Translations under genes and position numbers: made by a program
Assembly: GCA_965247505.1 (NCBI GenBank)
Contig: OZ252020.1
Span: 1,798,001-1,862,000 of the forward strand
DNA length: 64,000 bases
Direction: 5' to 3'
Origin: CAIYRG01 sp965247505
GTDB lineage: Bacteria > Pseudomonadota > Alphaproteobacteria > Micropepsales > Micropepsaceae
Shown: one piece after another, positions 16,551 through 25,842 of the stretch
How positions within the stretch are numbered: position 1 is the first letter of the stretch
Layout: every line of letters begins with the position of its first letter
The notes under the pieces: generated by a model
What the model was told of the DNA's origin: nothing
Database searches by the model: none
What the model saw: only the letters and a program-made list of their open reading frames with translations

Positions 16551-17234
16551 TCAATTGGTCGCAAAGCAATAAATCTTGCCTGCGCCGCCCGTGGCGTTCA
16601 AATCGGGGAGCGAGCAAGAGCGGCTTCCATGCGCCGCATTCCACGACGTGTTGCTGCCACCGCCGCTGCGGTCATAATGGCCGAGCATTGCGGAGCCGTC
16701 GCCGCCCGAAGTCCAGTTGTTGCAGGTGTGGTCTCCGTCGCCCGCGAAAGCCATGCCCATCGAATCCGAACCCGTCAGGATGTCATGCTTGTTGCCGACG
16801 CCTTCAGGACGGCCAAAGCGGCCCGGAATTTGTTCGCCACTTTCGTCGAGCCCGGTTTCCCCGATCACATAATTGCTGTCCCGGGTGGTATCGCCATGTA
16901 GGTCGTCGAGATCCGACGCCATCATGACGCCGCTTGCATTATGCCAAGGGCCAGTGCCGATACGATCGCGCGCATTTACGGCGCCCGCGCCTTGGGTGCT
17001 GAGATAAGCGGCCCAGCTTCTTGTTGCGGGTGAACCGGCTGCTTGCGCCAAACGTTGACAAAGCGCGTCGGCGCCGGCCAAGCCACCGAAATTACCGTTT
17101 TGATCGCTGCTGGTGATAAAGAACGTCATTGGCTCTTGTTCTTCGGCCGCTTGCGTTGCTTGCCCGACGAACATCGCCGTACTGAGCGCTGCTGCCGCGA
17201 CGGCAGCCGTTAAAATTGTTTTCGTTTTTCTCAC
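16551..17234 (-). CDS. secreted protein, C-type-lectin-like (DUF1554-like) fold suspected
   Basis: A 227-residue protein with a Sec signal peptide (KTILTAAVAAAALSTAMFVG, cleavage near AQA-AEE around residue 30). The start is GTG (17234) with SD GGGAGAG. The mature part begins FFITSSDQNGNFGGLAGAD then ALCQRLAQAAG, and has four more or less evenly spaced Cys (DALCQRL, HTCNNW, RSCSLP, IYCFAT), a likely pair of disulfides. The GG.AGAD..C...A pattern and the end GGAGKIYCFA recall the lectin-like DUF1554 group. That is a tentative call. The gene is isolated and has its own terminator. Confidence 0.6.
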   Translation of the reverse strand: MRKTKTILTAAVAAAALSTAMFVGQATQAAEEQEPMTFFITSSDQNGNFGGLAGADALCQRLAQAAGSPATRSWAAYLSTQGAGAVNARDRIGTGPWHNASGVMMASDLDDLHGDTTRDSNYVIGETGLDESGEQIPGRFGRPEGVGNKHDILTGSDSMGMAFAGDGDHTCNNWTSGGDGSAMLGHYDRSGGGSNTSWNAAHGSRSCSLPDLNATGGAGKIYCFATN

Positions 17235-17356
17235 TTGGACTCTCCCTTTTCCATTACCAGAGTGAAACTACCTACCTCCGGCGACAAGCCGGAAAGTTCG
17301 ATTTGATGCCCTTAAACCATGGACTAGAAATATGACAGACATTGCACAGGCCGCAG

Positions 17357-18349
17357 TCAACCCCAGAGCACGGCTTTGGGAGGATAAACTATGTTGCCCT
17401 CATAGTTGAGTCCCGGTTTGCGGTCGCGCTCCAGGAGAAGCGGCCCGTCCAAATCGACATATTCGGCAAGCGATCCCAGAAGCATTGCCGGGGCCATCGC
17501 CAGCGAGGTCGCGATCATGCAACCCACCATCAGAGAAAGGCCAATTTCATCTGCCATGCGTGCCAGCGCGAGCGCTTCGGTCAGGCCGCCGGCCTTATCA
17601 AGCTTGATATTCACGTATTGATACCGGGCTTTGAGGCGGGTCAAATCGGCCCTGGTGTGACAGCTCTCATCGGCACAGAGCGGGGCCTCGCTCATGAAAT
17701 CTTGAAGGATTTCATCATTTTCTGCCCTTAGCGGCTGCTCGATGAGCGCGACCCCCAGCTCAGCCATCACCGGAGCGAGGGTTTTCAACTCCTCGAAATT
17801 CCAACTCTCATTAGCATCGACAATCAGCTGGGCCTGTGGCGCTTGCGCCCGCACCGCACGAACGCGCTCGACATCGCCGGCGCCGGCGACCTTCAATTTT
17901 AGAAGACGATGGCTGCGCTTCACCGCAGCCAAAGCCGCGTCGGCCATGGCCTCGGGCCGATCGAGGCTCAGGGTGAAAGCTGTCATCAGCGGCTTTGGGG
18001 CGGCAAGACCTAAAAGCGCATGGGCAGGTGTTCCACTTTGTTTCGCCTCTAAATCGATTAATGCGCAATCGAGCGCGTTTCGGGCCGCGCCCGGCTTCAT
18101 CGCATCTTGCAGCTCCGCGCGATTCATTCCGGCGGCAATGCGATCGGACAGGCGCTCGATCTCAGCGATCGCAGCGTCATGCGTTTCATCATATCGCCCA
18201 TAGGGCGCGCCCTCGCCGCGCCCGACATGACCGCCTTGCGTGATTGCAACCAGCAATATTTCGGCATCGTCTTTTTTGTCGCGCGCAATACGAAAGCCAC
18301 CGCGGATCGGCCATCGCTCTTTGTGAAATTTTAGCGTGCGCGGATTCAC
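17357..18349 (-). CDS. dipeptide epimerase (enolase superfamily)
   Basis: A member of the muconate-lactonizing subgroup of the enolase superfamily, most like L-Ala-D/L-Glu epimerases and the DgcA N-acetyl-D-Glu racemase. The 330 residues include a capping domain and a barrel. LLKLKVAG carries the KxK catalytic lysine (about 150), LIVDANESW the first metal Asp, VALIEQPL the Glu, LCADESCH the third metal ligand, and YVNIKLDKAGGL the second catalytic Lys (KxD). All expected residues are present. The likely role is murein peptide recycling or D-glutamate metabolism. The neighbours do not decide between these. Confidence 0.85.
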   Translation of the reverse strand: MNPRTLKFHKERWPIRGGFRIARDKKDDAEILLVAITQGGHVGRGEGAPYGRYDETHDAAIAEIERLSDRIAAGMNRAELQDAMKPGAARNALDCALIDLEAKQSGTPAHALLGLAAPKPLMTAFTLSLDRPEAMADAALAAVKRSHRLLKLKVAGAGDVERVRAVRAQAPQAQLIVDANESWNFEELKTLAPVMAELGVALIEQPLRAENDEILQDFMSEAPLCADESCHTRADLTRLKARYQYVNIKLDKAGGLTEALALARMADEIGLSLMVGCMIATSLAMAPAMLLGSLAEYVDLDGPLLLERDRKPGLNYEGNIVYPPKAVLWG

Positions 18350-18418
18350 GTCTGCGCAGGGACAAAAACGCCGTTCCAGTCCTCTGCGGGCGGATGGCTC
18401 TCAAAATAGGTGATGCGA

Positions 18419-19744
18419 TCAAGATAGAGATCGTAAAGGATTGGGCTTGGGCTCGACAGCGCGTGGCATTGTTCGATAAGTGCGGAAGATATGCTCGTGA
18501 AATGTTTGCAGCGCACGAAATTTCGGTGACGTGCGCGCAAGGGCGCTCCCTAAGAGTGCAAAGATGGGGACAGCTTCTCCGTTTGGGCCGACGGGCAACA
18601 AATCGACCTCAAGAAATGCAAAACGTTCTTCCGCTGCGGCGCGCACTTCGTCGCCCACAATAATGGCCGGGCCGTATTTCGCGCAAAGAGATCCAATTTC
18701 CTCCGCAAACTCCGCTGTACGGCCGACGATAGAATATTCGGGCCAGTCTTCGGTTCCAAAATTGCCGACAAGGCAAGGACCACACTCAATTCCAATCTCA
18801 ATTTGGACTGGTGCAATGGGAGTCCCGCCGACATGAAGCGCTTTCTCCAATGCGCCATTTATGTTTTCCAATTGTTCAATCATGCCAAGTGCGCATTCGC
18901 ACGCATTTGCCGCATGGTCGGAATCTTCCAGCTGTGCATTAAAGAATGCGGTTAACCTACCGGGCACGACATGATCGATCATCCCGCCCTTTTCCAAAAC
19001 GGCTTGTCTTAAGGGCGTCATTATTTTTCGTGAAAACGCGGCGGCCCCCTCCGCGTCCAAATCCTTGGCGTCGGCGAGGCGCGAGAACCCGCGCAGCCGG
19101 CACACCAGAAAAGTTATATTTCGTGTCTGGGCGGTGAGCTTGAGCGCTTCCGGGCGGCGCGCGACAGCGGCAGCGGCCGCCGGGGTCAAGCGCTGCGCGA
19201 GCGCGTGCATTATGGTTTGGCGGCGTGCCGAAAGATGCAACGCGTGCATGACGCGGCCGAGCATGAAAACGATTGCGATAACCAGCGAGGGGGACGCGGC
19301 ATCAAGGAATATTCGCCCATCGACTTCTGCACGCCAAGAAATAATGATTGCGGCCAGGATCGCGCAAACCGCAACAATGCCCGCGTTAAAGAGCTCTCTT
19401 TTAGCAAGTAAGACAATGATGCCCACTCCAACGCCCGCGGTAAAAACAAGTTCTACGCGGTCGGCGAAGGAAGGGCGCGGTATGAACCTTCCCAAATCCC
19501 CGCGGACCCATTCGCGAACGCTTGAAGCAATGCTGCCGGCGCCAGCGACTTCAAGCGCAATGAGAATGGCCAGCACGATAAGCGGCAGGAACCAGATCAG
19601 CACCTGTCTCTGTTTCGAGCTCATGTGTGAAGGCCAGTCATGTTTTGGTGCTGTTCCAAACGCATTTGACTTAAACCGAGACGACAATCCGAGCGGGGCA
19701 TTCGCAATATTACGCGTTTCGCCCATTTTAGGCGAGGGAAGCAA
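18419..19744 (-). CDS. degenerate class III adenylate/guanylate cyclase-like membrane protein, tail frameshifted
   Basis: A 441-residue protein with about four N-terminal transmembrane helices (residues 45-175) and a class III cyclase-like domain (about 205-385). Two metal-binding aspartates look lost. FLVCRLRGFSRL has Arg where the family has the first Asp (F.DIRGFT), and GGMIDHVVPGRLTAFFNA has Gly where it has the second (GGTIDK..GD). YSIVGRTAEFAEEI also lacks the usual GD.VN. The usual family C-terminus (YDLYLDRITYF then ESHPPAEDWNGVF) is encoded in another frame down to 18346, so the tail appears disrupted by a small deletion near 18480-18500. Enzymatic activity is unlikely. A later start at 19624 (MSSKQRQ) is possible. 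Confidence 0.75.
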   Translation of the reverse strand: MLPSPKMGETRNIANAPLGLSSRFKSNAFGTAPKHDWPSHMSSKQRQVLIWFLPLIVLAILIALEVAGAGSIASSVREWVRGDLGRFIPRPSFADRVELVFTAGVGVGIIVLLAKRELFNAGIVAVCAILAAIIISWRAEVDGRIFLDAASPSLVIAIVFMLGRVMHALHLSARRQTIMHALAQRLTPAAAAAVARRPEALKLTAQTRNITFLVCRLRGFSRLADAKDLDAEGAAAFSRKIMTPLRQAVLEKGGMIDHVVPGRLTAFFNAQLEDSDHAANACECALGMIEQLENINGALEKALHVGGTPIAPVQIEIGIECGPCLVGNFGTEDWPEYSIVGRTAEFAEEIGSLCAKYGPAIIVGDEVRAAAEERFAFLEVDLLPVGPNGEAVPIFALLGSALARTSPKFRALQTFHEHIFRTYRTMPRAVEPKPNPLRSLS

Positions 19745-19775
19745 TGATCGATATTCGTTTCAATATTTGTAGAGG

Positions 19776-20599
19776 CTATTTGTTCGTCAGCCGCGCAATG
19801 AGGCTGGAAACGACAAAGAGTGCAGCTGCCGCAAGAACAATAGAGGGCCCTGCCGGCGCATCGACGGCGAACGCCGCGAATATTCCCAACGGAGCTGCTG
19901 CCGCACCAATGAGTGCCGCGATAAGCGCCATCTGTTCCGGCGTGCGCGCGAATGGGCGCGCCGCAGCCGTGGGAATTATCAATAGCGCGACAATAAGAAG
20001 TGCGCCCACAATCTGAAGTCCAAATGCGATCATTCCCGCAACCAGCATTAATAGAATGCCGCGCGCACGTGGGCCGTGCTTTTCTCCATGTTCCGCCGCC
20101 AAAATATCTGCGCTGACGCTATCGGCCAGAAGAGTTTTCCATATCATTGCGAGAATCCCGAGCGCGGATGTAGCAATAAGGGAAATGATTCCGACATCGG
20201 CATAGCTGAGAGCTAATACGTCGCCAAAAAGATAGCCGAGAAGATCGGCGCGCACAGTTTCCATGCTCGCAAGAACAACAAAGCCGAGTGCAAGCCCGGC
20301 ATGGCCCACCAGGCCGATGCGGGTGTCGGTGGGAATGAGGCCTTCGCGCGCGCCATTCGCGCCCAAGCCCATCTCCCATGGCCGGGCGAGAATAAGGGCC
20401 GCAACAAGGCTGACCGCGAGCACACCAAGGAGCGGCGGGACGCTCAGCAGTAATCCGAGCGCAACACCGAGAAGCGCCATCTCGGCAATGGAGCTTCCCA
20501 AATAGGCCATGCGCCGCCACAGGATGAAGCACCGATCGGCCCAGTAGCCAGCCCGAGAATGGCTGCACCAAGCGATGCCCGCAGGAGAAGGTCATCCAT
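19776..20599 (-). pseudogene. znuB: metal ABC transporter permease (ZnuB type), frameshifted
   Basis: A ZnuB-like zinc/manganese importer permease. The first 23 codons (MDDLLLRASLGAAILGLATG, start ATG 20599) are in one frame. The rest (CFILWRRMAYLGSSIAEMAL to the stop at 19776) is in another. Restoring one base near 20531-20533 (reading GPIG-CFILWRR) joins them, so a 1-nt loss is inferred. Otherwise the protein is complete, with about seven hydrophobic helices. The start overlaps the znuC stop (ATGGATGA). True decay and sequencing error cannot be told apart here. Confidence 0.8.
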
Positions 20600-21413
20600 G
20601 GCGATGCCCTTCATCTTGAGGATCGCCAGGAGACGATTTGCCCTCGGAAGGCTCCGCTTCAGGGGGCGCAAGCACGGCGCCTGAGGGCGAGTGAGTGTGG
20701 TCGTGATGATGGGTATAGAGCGCGAGCTGCTCGGCCAGACGACGGCCGAAAAGGCTTGTGAAGGCTGGGTCTTTCACGACCGCCTTCGCATCGCCCTCGC
20801 AGCAAACATGACCGTTAAGGCACACCACACGGTCGGCGGCGGCCATGACGATATGGAGATCGTGGCTGACAAGCAGAACGGCGGCACCCATCTCCTCGCG
20901 CATTTGCCCGATAAGCTCATAGAGCGAGGCCTCGCCCTGGAGATCGACGCCCGCGAGGGGCTCATCGAGAACCAATATTTCCGGCCGCCGCAGACGCGCG
21001 CGCCAGCGCAACCCGCGCCATCTCGCCGCCCGAAAGTGAAGCCATATGTCGATCAGCGGTCTCAAAGGCCCCGGTACGCTTCAGCATTTCGAGAGCATCG
21101 TGCTCCGAGCCACCTCCGAACGCGGCCACGAAGCGGCGCGCGCTTAAGGGAAGGCTCCAATCGCGGGCGAAGAATTGCGGTACATAAGCGACACGTTTGG
21201 CGTTGCGCACCGCCCGCCCGCCATCCGGGCGCACCAACCCAAGAAGAGCGCGAATAAGCGTTGTCTTCCCTGAACCATTGGGGCCGATGAGGGTGACGAT
21301 CTCTTTTCGGTGAACTGCGACATCGACGCCTTGGAGAATGTTCTTCCCACCAAGCGAAACGCTCAGATTCTCCGCTGCTAGTAGTGGCGCCGCTATGGGG
21401 GGCTTTGGGACAT
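20592..21413 (-). pseudogene. znuC: metal ABC transporter ATPase (ZnuC type), two frameshifts
   Basis: A ZnuC-like ATPase spread over three frames. MSQSPP starts at the ATG at 21413. After the C6 run (21397-21402) the frame changes to IAAPLLAAENLSVSLGGKN and Walker A IGPNGSGKTT, then signature SLSGGE. Near 20994, in a GC repeat, it changes again to LRRPEILVLDEPLAGVD (Walker B) and VSHDLHIV (H-loop). Adding one C and then two bases (or removing one) restores a full-length protein with the His-rich tail YTHHHDHTH. No single frame carries all ATPase motifs. No substrate-binding protein gene (znuA) or zur is nearby. Confidence 0.8.
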
Positions 21414-21608
21414 TGTGGTGACAATATCGCTTTCGATGGAGCAGCCGAAACCGCCAATAGGTCCTAGCCTCACGAATGCCTTATCCGCTTGAGAGCGGCA
21501 ATGGTCCTTTTTATGCTAGCCATGCTAAAAAGGGGCTCGAGGCTCCCAAGCTATCCGAACCAAAGGGGCGCCTAGCAAATTAGTACATGCCAAATAGAGG
21601 AAGCCACC

Positions 21609-22892
21609 ATGCCGCGTCACTTGTTTTCGAAGCTTCTATTTTCCGCCGCTCTTATTATGCCGACCATGTCTTGTGGCGCCGAGGCGACGAACGACCAGGT
21701 TAGCGAGACGCCTGGCCAGCATTTCATGGTGACTCCAGAACAAATGCCGGAGCCCTATGCGACGCCGGCCCAAGCCGCGCGTTTTGACGCCTATCCGCGC
21801 CCGTCGGCGGAAGATTTGCAAGGCATGGATCTGTTGGAATTGCCGGACGGATTTGAATGGAATCTGTTCGCGGAAGATCTAGACTACGCGCGCTGGCTGG
21901 CCGTTGCGCCGAATGGCGATGTTTTCCTGGCACAGTCGCGTCTGGGCGGCACCGATGCCGGCAAGATCACCCTTTTGCGTGACGCGGATGGTGATGGCAC
22001 CGCAGAACTGATCGAAACTTTTGATGACGACTATCAGCGCCCACACGGTTTAGCTTTTCATGATGGTGCGCTCTATGTCGGCGAGCGTCGTGGCATTTGG
22101 CGCATTCCTTATTCAGACGGCGATACGAGCGCGCAGGACCGCGAAATGATCACGCAACCGGATCCGTTTGTCCTTGGCGAGCGCGAGGGCCATTGGACGC
22201 GCAATCTTGCATTCAACCCCCAAGGAGAGCTCTTCGTCGCGGTGGGAAGTTCAAACAATATCCTGATCGATACCGACCCACGCGCGACGATTTCGCGCGT
22301 CAACGACGACGGCACGCTGACTGTTTTTGCATCGGGTTTGCGCAATCCTGTGGGCGTCGCATATTATCCCGGCACCAATGATCTCTACACGGTCGTCAAT
22401 GAACGAGACGGCTATGGCGACGGGCTGGTTCCAGACTATTTTACACGCGTCCAAGAAGACGGGTTTTACGGCTGGCCCTATTCCTATATCGGCTCGCATC
22501 CCGATCCCCAGTTTGGCTCTGTTCGTCCCGACCTTGTCGAAGCGGCGATCGAGCCGGATGTCCTGTTTGCGTCGCACTCGGCGCCGCTTGGGTTTGCGTT
22601 CTATGATGCTGAACAATTCCCCGAGCGTTATCGCGGCGGTGCTTTTGTGGCGCTGCACGGCTCTTGGAATTCGAGTGTTCCAACCGGCTATAAGCTCGTC
22701 TTCCTTCCGTTCGAAAATCAGCGCCCGGTGGGCGGGTATGAGAATTTCGCGCTGGGCTTTCGCTTCGGCGGCGTTGAACAGGCCGACATTATTGGCCGCC
22801 CCGTAGGCGTGGTCGTGGCTAATGACGGCAGCCTTTTGATCGCAGATGATGTCGGCGAGGCCATCTGGCGCATTAGCTATACCGGCGGATAG
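21609..22892 (+). CDS. exported sugar/sorbosone dehydrogenase-like beta-propeller
   Basis: A 427-residue exported protein of the glucose/sorbosone dehydrogenase (PQQ-type) superfamily. The N-terminal signal is MPRHLFSKLLFSAALIMPTM, then SC; the Cys might be a lipidation site, but the lipobox is weak. Propeller motifs include ARWLAVAPNGDVFLAQ, DGDGTAELIETF, QRPHGLAFHDGALYVGER, SGLRNPVGVAYYPGTNDL, GFYGWPYSYIG, LFASHSAPLGFAFY, FVALHGSWN and GRPVGVVVANDGSLLIADD. It is usually a periplasmic oxidoreductase; the substrate is unknown. Cofactor use is assumed from the family. It is isolated, and convergent with the adhesin gene. Confidence 0.88.
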   Translation: MPRHLFSKLLFSAALIMPTMSCGAEATNDQVSETPGQHFMVTPEQMPEPYATPAQAARFDAYPRPSAEDLQGMDLLELPDGFEWNLFAEDLDYARWLAVAPNGDVFLAQSRLGGTDAGKITLLRDADGDGTAELIETFDDDYQRPHGLAFHDGALYVGERRGIWRIPYSDGDTSAQDREMITQPDPFVLGEREGHWTRNLAFNPQGELFVAVGSSNNILIDTDPRATISRVNDDGTLTVFASGLRNPVGVAYYPGTNDLYTVVNERDGYGDGLVPDYFTRVQEDGFYGWPYSYIGSHPDPQFGSVRPDLVEAAIEPDVLFASHSAPLGFAFYDAEQFPERYRGGAFVALHGSWNSSVPTGYKLVFLPFENQRPVGGYENFALGFRFGGVEQADIIGRPVGVVVANDGSLLIADDVGEAIWRISYTGG

Positions 22893-23006
22893 GGCGCGAA
22901 AACCTTAGCCGGGCATCAAAGCCGGTCGCGCAGAAATATTGTGGATTTGGGCAGCTTGGTTGCGGTTCGGCGGCGCAAAATTACCGGTTACGCCTGGCGA
23001 GTTTTA

Positions 23007-24854
23007 TTACCAACCGATGCTTATCCCGGCGCTGCCGCCGGTGGTTCCGCTATTTAGTCCTGCGCCGGAGCCCCCTTGAACAGAAACGTGATCGTTGACG
23101 CGGGCGCGGAAGCCTACGCCGATTCCGTTTTGCCCCTCAAAAGTTCCCCAGTTCCCCGACAGGGCAAAGTTTTGGCCCGGCTCAAGATGGGCTCCACCTC
23201 CGATAGCGAGGGCGATGGCGACGCCTTCATTTGCGGCAACAAGCCCTCTATTGGTGCGGCTCTCCAGTTGGACAATTTCCGATCTAAATGCGTTTGAGGC
23301 ATCGCCCAGCTGACCGACCGTGGCCGCCTCACTTGCTGCGATGCCCGGCGCGACATTGGTCCCGCGCCTCTCGCTACCGGGCGAGCCGAATGAAACCGTG
23401 TTGGCTTCGCTTGCAATCGAGTTTGCACCAAGCGCAACCGCGTTTGACGCAGGTGCTATCGCTCCTGCCCCGAGCGCAACCGAATTGGCTCCGGATGTGT
23501 TCACATTCGGTCCGAGGGCGGTAGAAGTGGCTCCGTTCGCGCTCGCTCCATCGCCGAACGCCGCACCGCCATTACCTGCTGACGCTCCATTGCCGATCGC
23601 GACAGAGCCGGTCGCGACAGCATTTGTACCGATAGCAATTGCATTCGCGCCGGTCGCAGCCGCGTTGAGCCCCATTGCGATTGCGGCAGTCTGCGTTGCC
23701 TGTGCCCCCGATCCAACGGCAAGCGCGTTATCGCCGCTAGCCAGACTGTATGACCCCGCGGCTAAACTGCTCTCGCCGGTCGCTGAAGCGGCCCCTCCCA
23801 GCATGTTGGTGTCGATATAATACGTACCGCGCAGTTGAACGACGCCAATGTCCGCCGAGTTGGTCGCGATGTCCGTCACATTAGTCGCAATGTCGGTGAC
23901 GTTGGTCGCAACGCCGGCGGTGTTGGTCGCGATGTCCGTCACGTTGGTCGCGATCCCGGCAGTGTTCGTGCCGATGTCGGTGACGTTGGTCGCGACGCCG
24001 GCAGTGTTGGTCCCGATGCCGGTCGTGTTCGTCGCGACCGCAGCGTTGGTCGCAATCCCGGCAGTGTTCGTCCCAATGTCCGTGACATTGGTCGCGATCC
24101 CGGTGGTGTTCGTCGCAATGTCGGTCACGTTAGTCGCGATTCCAGCGGTGTTGGTTCCGATGTCGGTCACATTGGTCGCAATGCCGGCGGTGTTGGTCCC
24201 GATGCCGGTCGTGTTCGTCGCGACCGCAGCGTTGGTCGTAAAGAGTTGTCCCCCAGTAACCGCGTCATTGCTAGATGCCGCCAGAGTGCCGTCGGCGACA
24301 TTGACAATGCGCCGTTCGCTGCCGACAGCTCCGACGGACACCGTATCGGCCACGTTGGCGACCGAACCTTCTCCGAGCGCTACCGCATTGTCCGCAGTGG
24401 CAGACGCATTCAATCCGATTGCAATTGAGCCGGTATTCGCCGCAGATGCGCTGTCGCCAATAGTAATGGATGAGCTGCCGTTCGCGCGGCTCTCCACGCC
24501 GATGGCCGTACTCTCGAGGGCGGTTGCTTCGGCTTCAGAACCAATGGCAGTGCTCCAAAGCCCGTCCGCTAGGCTGTCCGCTCCGAAGGCCGAGGCCTCG
24601 TCGGGGCCTGCATCCGCGTCCGGTCCGCAAGCTACAGAATCGGCTCCGGTGGTAGAGGCGCCACGGTCGCTTCCGGCCTCCTCACATTCTAGCCCAGCAT
24701 AGGCCGGAGCAGGCGTGAGCATGAGCCCCCCGATAGAGACAGGCGTCAATGCGAAAATGGTCAACACCGCGTGGAGAAACGCATGCCATTTGCGTTTCTT
24801 TCGAAACTGCAAATTCAAATGCTGCAAAGTATTTCGGCGTCTGATCGCTGGCAT
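23007..24854 (-). CDS. trimeric autotransporter adhesin (YadA-like)
   Basis: A 615-residue type Vc autotransporter. It has a long basic signal region (about 1-53, ending APAYA), a head with Hep-Hag/YadA repeats (SLADGLWSTAIGSEAEATAL and SIAIGLNASATADNAVALGE, about 85-165), a neck (VSVGAVGSERRIVNVADGT), and a coiled stalk of 7-residue units such as TNTAGIA and TNVTDIG (about 200-335). A second head (about 355-500), a second neck (VSFGSPGSERRGTNVAPGI) and a C-terminal YadA anchor (about 540-615, NEGVAIALAIGGG to GGSAGISIGW) follow. It would trimerise in the outer membrane. The gene stands alone. Confidence 0.93.
   Translation of the reverse strand: MPAIRRRNTLQHLNLQFRKKRKWHAFLHAVLTIFALTPVSIGGLMLTPAPAYAGLECEEAGSDRGASTTGADSVACGPDADAGPDEASAFGADSLADGLWSTAIGSEAEATALESTAIGVESRANGSSSITIGDSASAANTGSIAIGLNASATADNAVALGEGSVANVADTVSVGAVGSERRIVNVADGTLAASSNDAVTGGQLFTTNAAVATNTTGIGTNTAGIATNVTDIGTNTAGIATNVTDIATNTTGIATNVTDIGTNTAGIATNAAVATNTTGIGTNTAGVATNVTDIGTNTAGIATNVTDIATNTAGVATNVTDIATNVTDIATNSADIGVVQLRGTYYIDTNMLGGAASATGESSLAAGSYSLASGDNALAVGSGAQATQTAAIAMGLNAAATGANAIAIGTNAVATGSVAIGNGASAGNGGAAFGDGASANGATSTALGPNVNTSGANSVALGAGAIAPASNAVALGANSIASEANTVSFGSPGSERRGTNVAPGIAASEAATVGQLGDASNAFRSEIVQLESRTNRGLVAANEGVAIALAIGGGAHLEPGQNFALSGNWGTFEGQNGIGVGFRARVNDHVSVQGGSGAGLNSGTTGGSAGISIGW
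23840..24240 (-). repeat. tandem repeats encoding the adhesin stalk
   Basis: Imperfect 21- and 42-bp units encode heptads of the type TN[TV][AT][GD]I[AG]. A longer block beginning TNAAVATNTTGIGTNTAG occurs twice, about 62 residues apart, so the region looks like a larger duplication on top of heptad repeats. Such arrays can change length by slippage or recombination. Confidence 0.9.
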
Positions 24855-25303
24855 TTATTGCGTACGGCGGATGATCCTGATCACCACGCCCTCCCCCTTG
24901 AGGTCCGCATTCAATTTAAGCTTGAGAGGTAAAAATAAGATTAGGGTAAGCTTAATGTGGGGTTACGACTCTTGCGTTTGGCGCATGCGGTGCGAACGTA
25001 AACAGAAAGTTAAAAACTGCGGTGTGGCTAAGTCCCCTAGGCCTGTCTTGACGCTTGGAGCCGGGCTCACTTAACGCAAACGTAAACAGAAGATGAAAGC
25101 CGACCGCGCGGTGCGATTTCCAAACATGGAACCTGGTTCTTTACCGCCAAGAAATGGAGCCGCGACTCTTGGCTGACGCACCGATTTCTCTGGTCGTTCG
25201 AAAATACTGCTTGATGACCGATCTGTGCCCGACTCGCTTGTGAACCGGGCAACAGGCAGGCCGGCCCGCCGAGCCGAACCCCGGACTTGATCCGGGCGAA
25301 GTC
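24855..25303. other. 449-bp non-coding gap between the adhesin and tRNA-Ala
   Basis: I see no credible gene here. It contains an AT-rich stretch (24905-24960) upstream of the adhesin, where its promoter probably lies, with two AAGCTT copies. An 11-bp direct repeat, CGTAAACAGAA, occurs at 24997-25007 and 25081-25091. No terminator or known RNA was recognised. Confidence 0.5.
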
Positions 25304-25379
25304 TGGTGGAGCTGAGCGGAATCGAACCGCTGACCTCCTCATTGCGAACGAGGCGCTCTCCCAACTGAGCTACAGCCCC
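25304..25379 (-). tRNA. tRNA-Ala (anticodon CGC)
   Basis: A 76-nt cloverleaf with encoded CCA. The acceptor GGGGCTG pairs with CAGCTCC (one wobble), the D-arm is AGCTCAGTTGGGAGAGC, the anticodon arm CCTCG-TTCGCAA-TGAGG reads CGC, and the T-arm is CAGCGGTTCGATTCCGCTC. It decodes GCG. Confidence 0.96.
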
Positions 25380-25548
25380 ATCTGACCGGATTTGCGGCTG
25401 AGCCGCACCCGGCATGGGTGGCGTATCTACGGATTGGCCCGCTTTTCTGTCAATGGCACAGAACAAAATGCCTTAAGCGCTTCCCCCCGCCGGGCCCGGT
25501 CTTTAAAAGACGAGGATTCGCCGAGCGGCCAGGAGAGGATCGAGCAAT

Positions 25549-25842
25549 ATGGACAGCATAGTTGGCGCCCTGGTGGAAGTGATCCTCGTCGTCCTTGATC
25601 TCTATACTTGGGTAATTATTGCCGCCGTCATCGTCAGCTGGCTGGTCAATTTCGGCGTTATTAACATCCACAACCAGTTCGCCCGCATGGTCGTGAGCGC
25701 GATTTACGCGGTCACCGAGCCACTATTCGCCCAAGTGCGGCGAATCCTGCCGCCCTTCGGCGGGCTCGACCTATCACCGATCATCGTCTTGCTTGGTATT
25801 TTCTTTCTTGAGCGCCTTCTGATCCGTGCATTCCTAATTTGA
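25549..25842 (+). CDS. YggT family membrane protein
   Basis: A 97-residue protein with two hydrophobic helices (LVEVILVVLDLYTWVIIAAV; LSPIIVLLGIFFLERLLI) and the family signature VTEPLFAQVRRILPPFGGLD at about 45-65. YggT proteins are linked to membrane or osmotic and cell-envelope processes; the exact role is unsettled. The stop overlaps the start of the next gene (GTG/TTG-type start at 25839). This is the usual yggT-yggU pairing. Confidence 0.92.
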   Translation: MDSIVGALVEVILVVLDLYTWVIIAAVIVSWLVNFGVINIHNQFARMVVSAIYAVTEPLFAQVRRILPPFGGLDLSPIIVLLGIFFLERLLIRAFLI

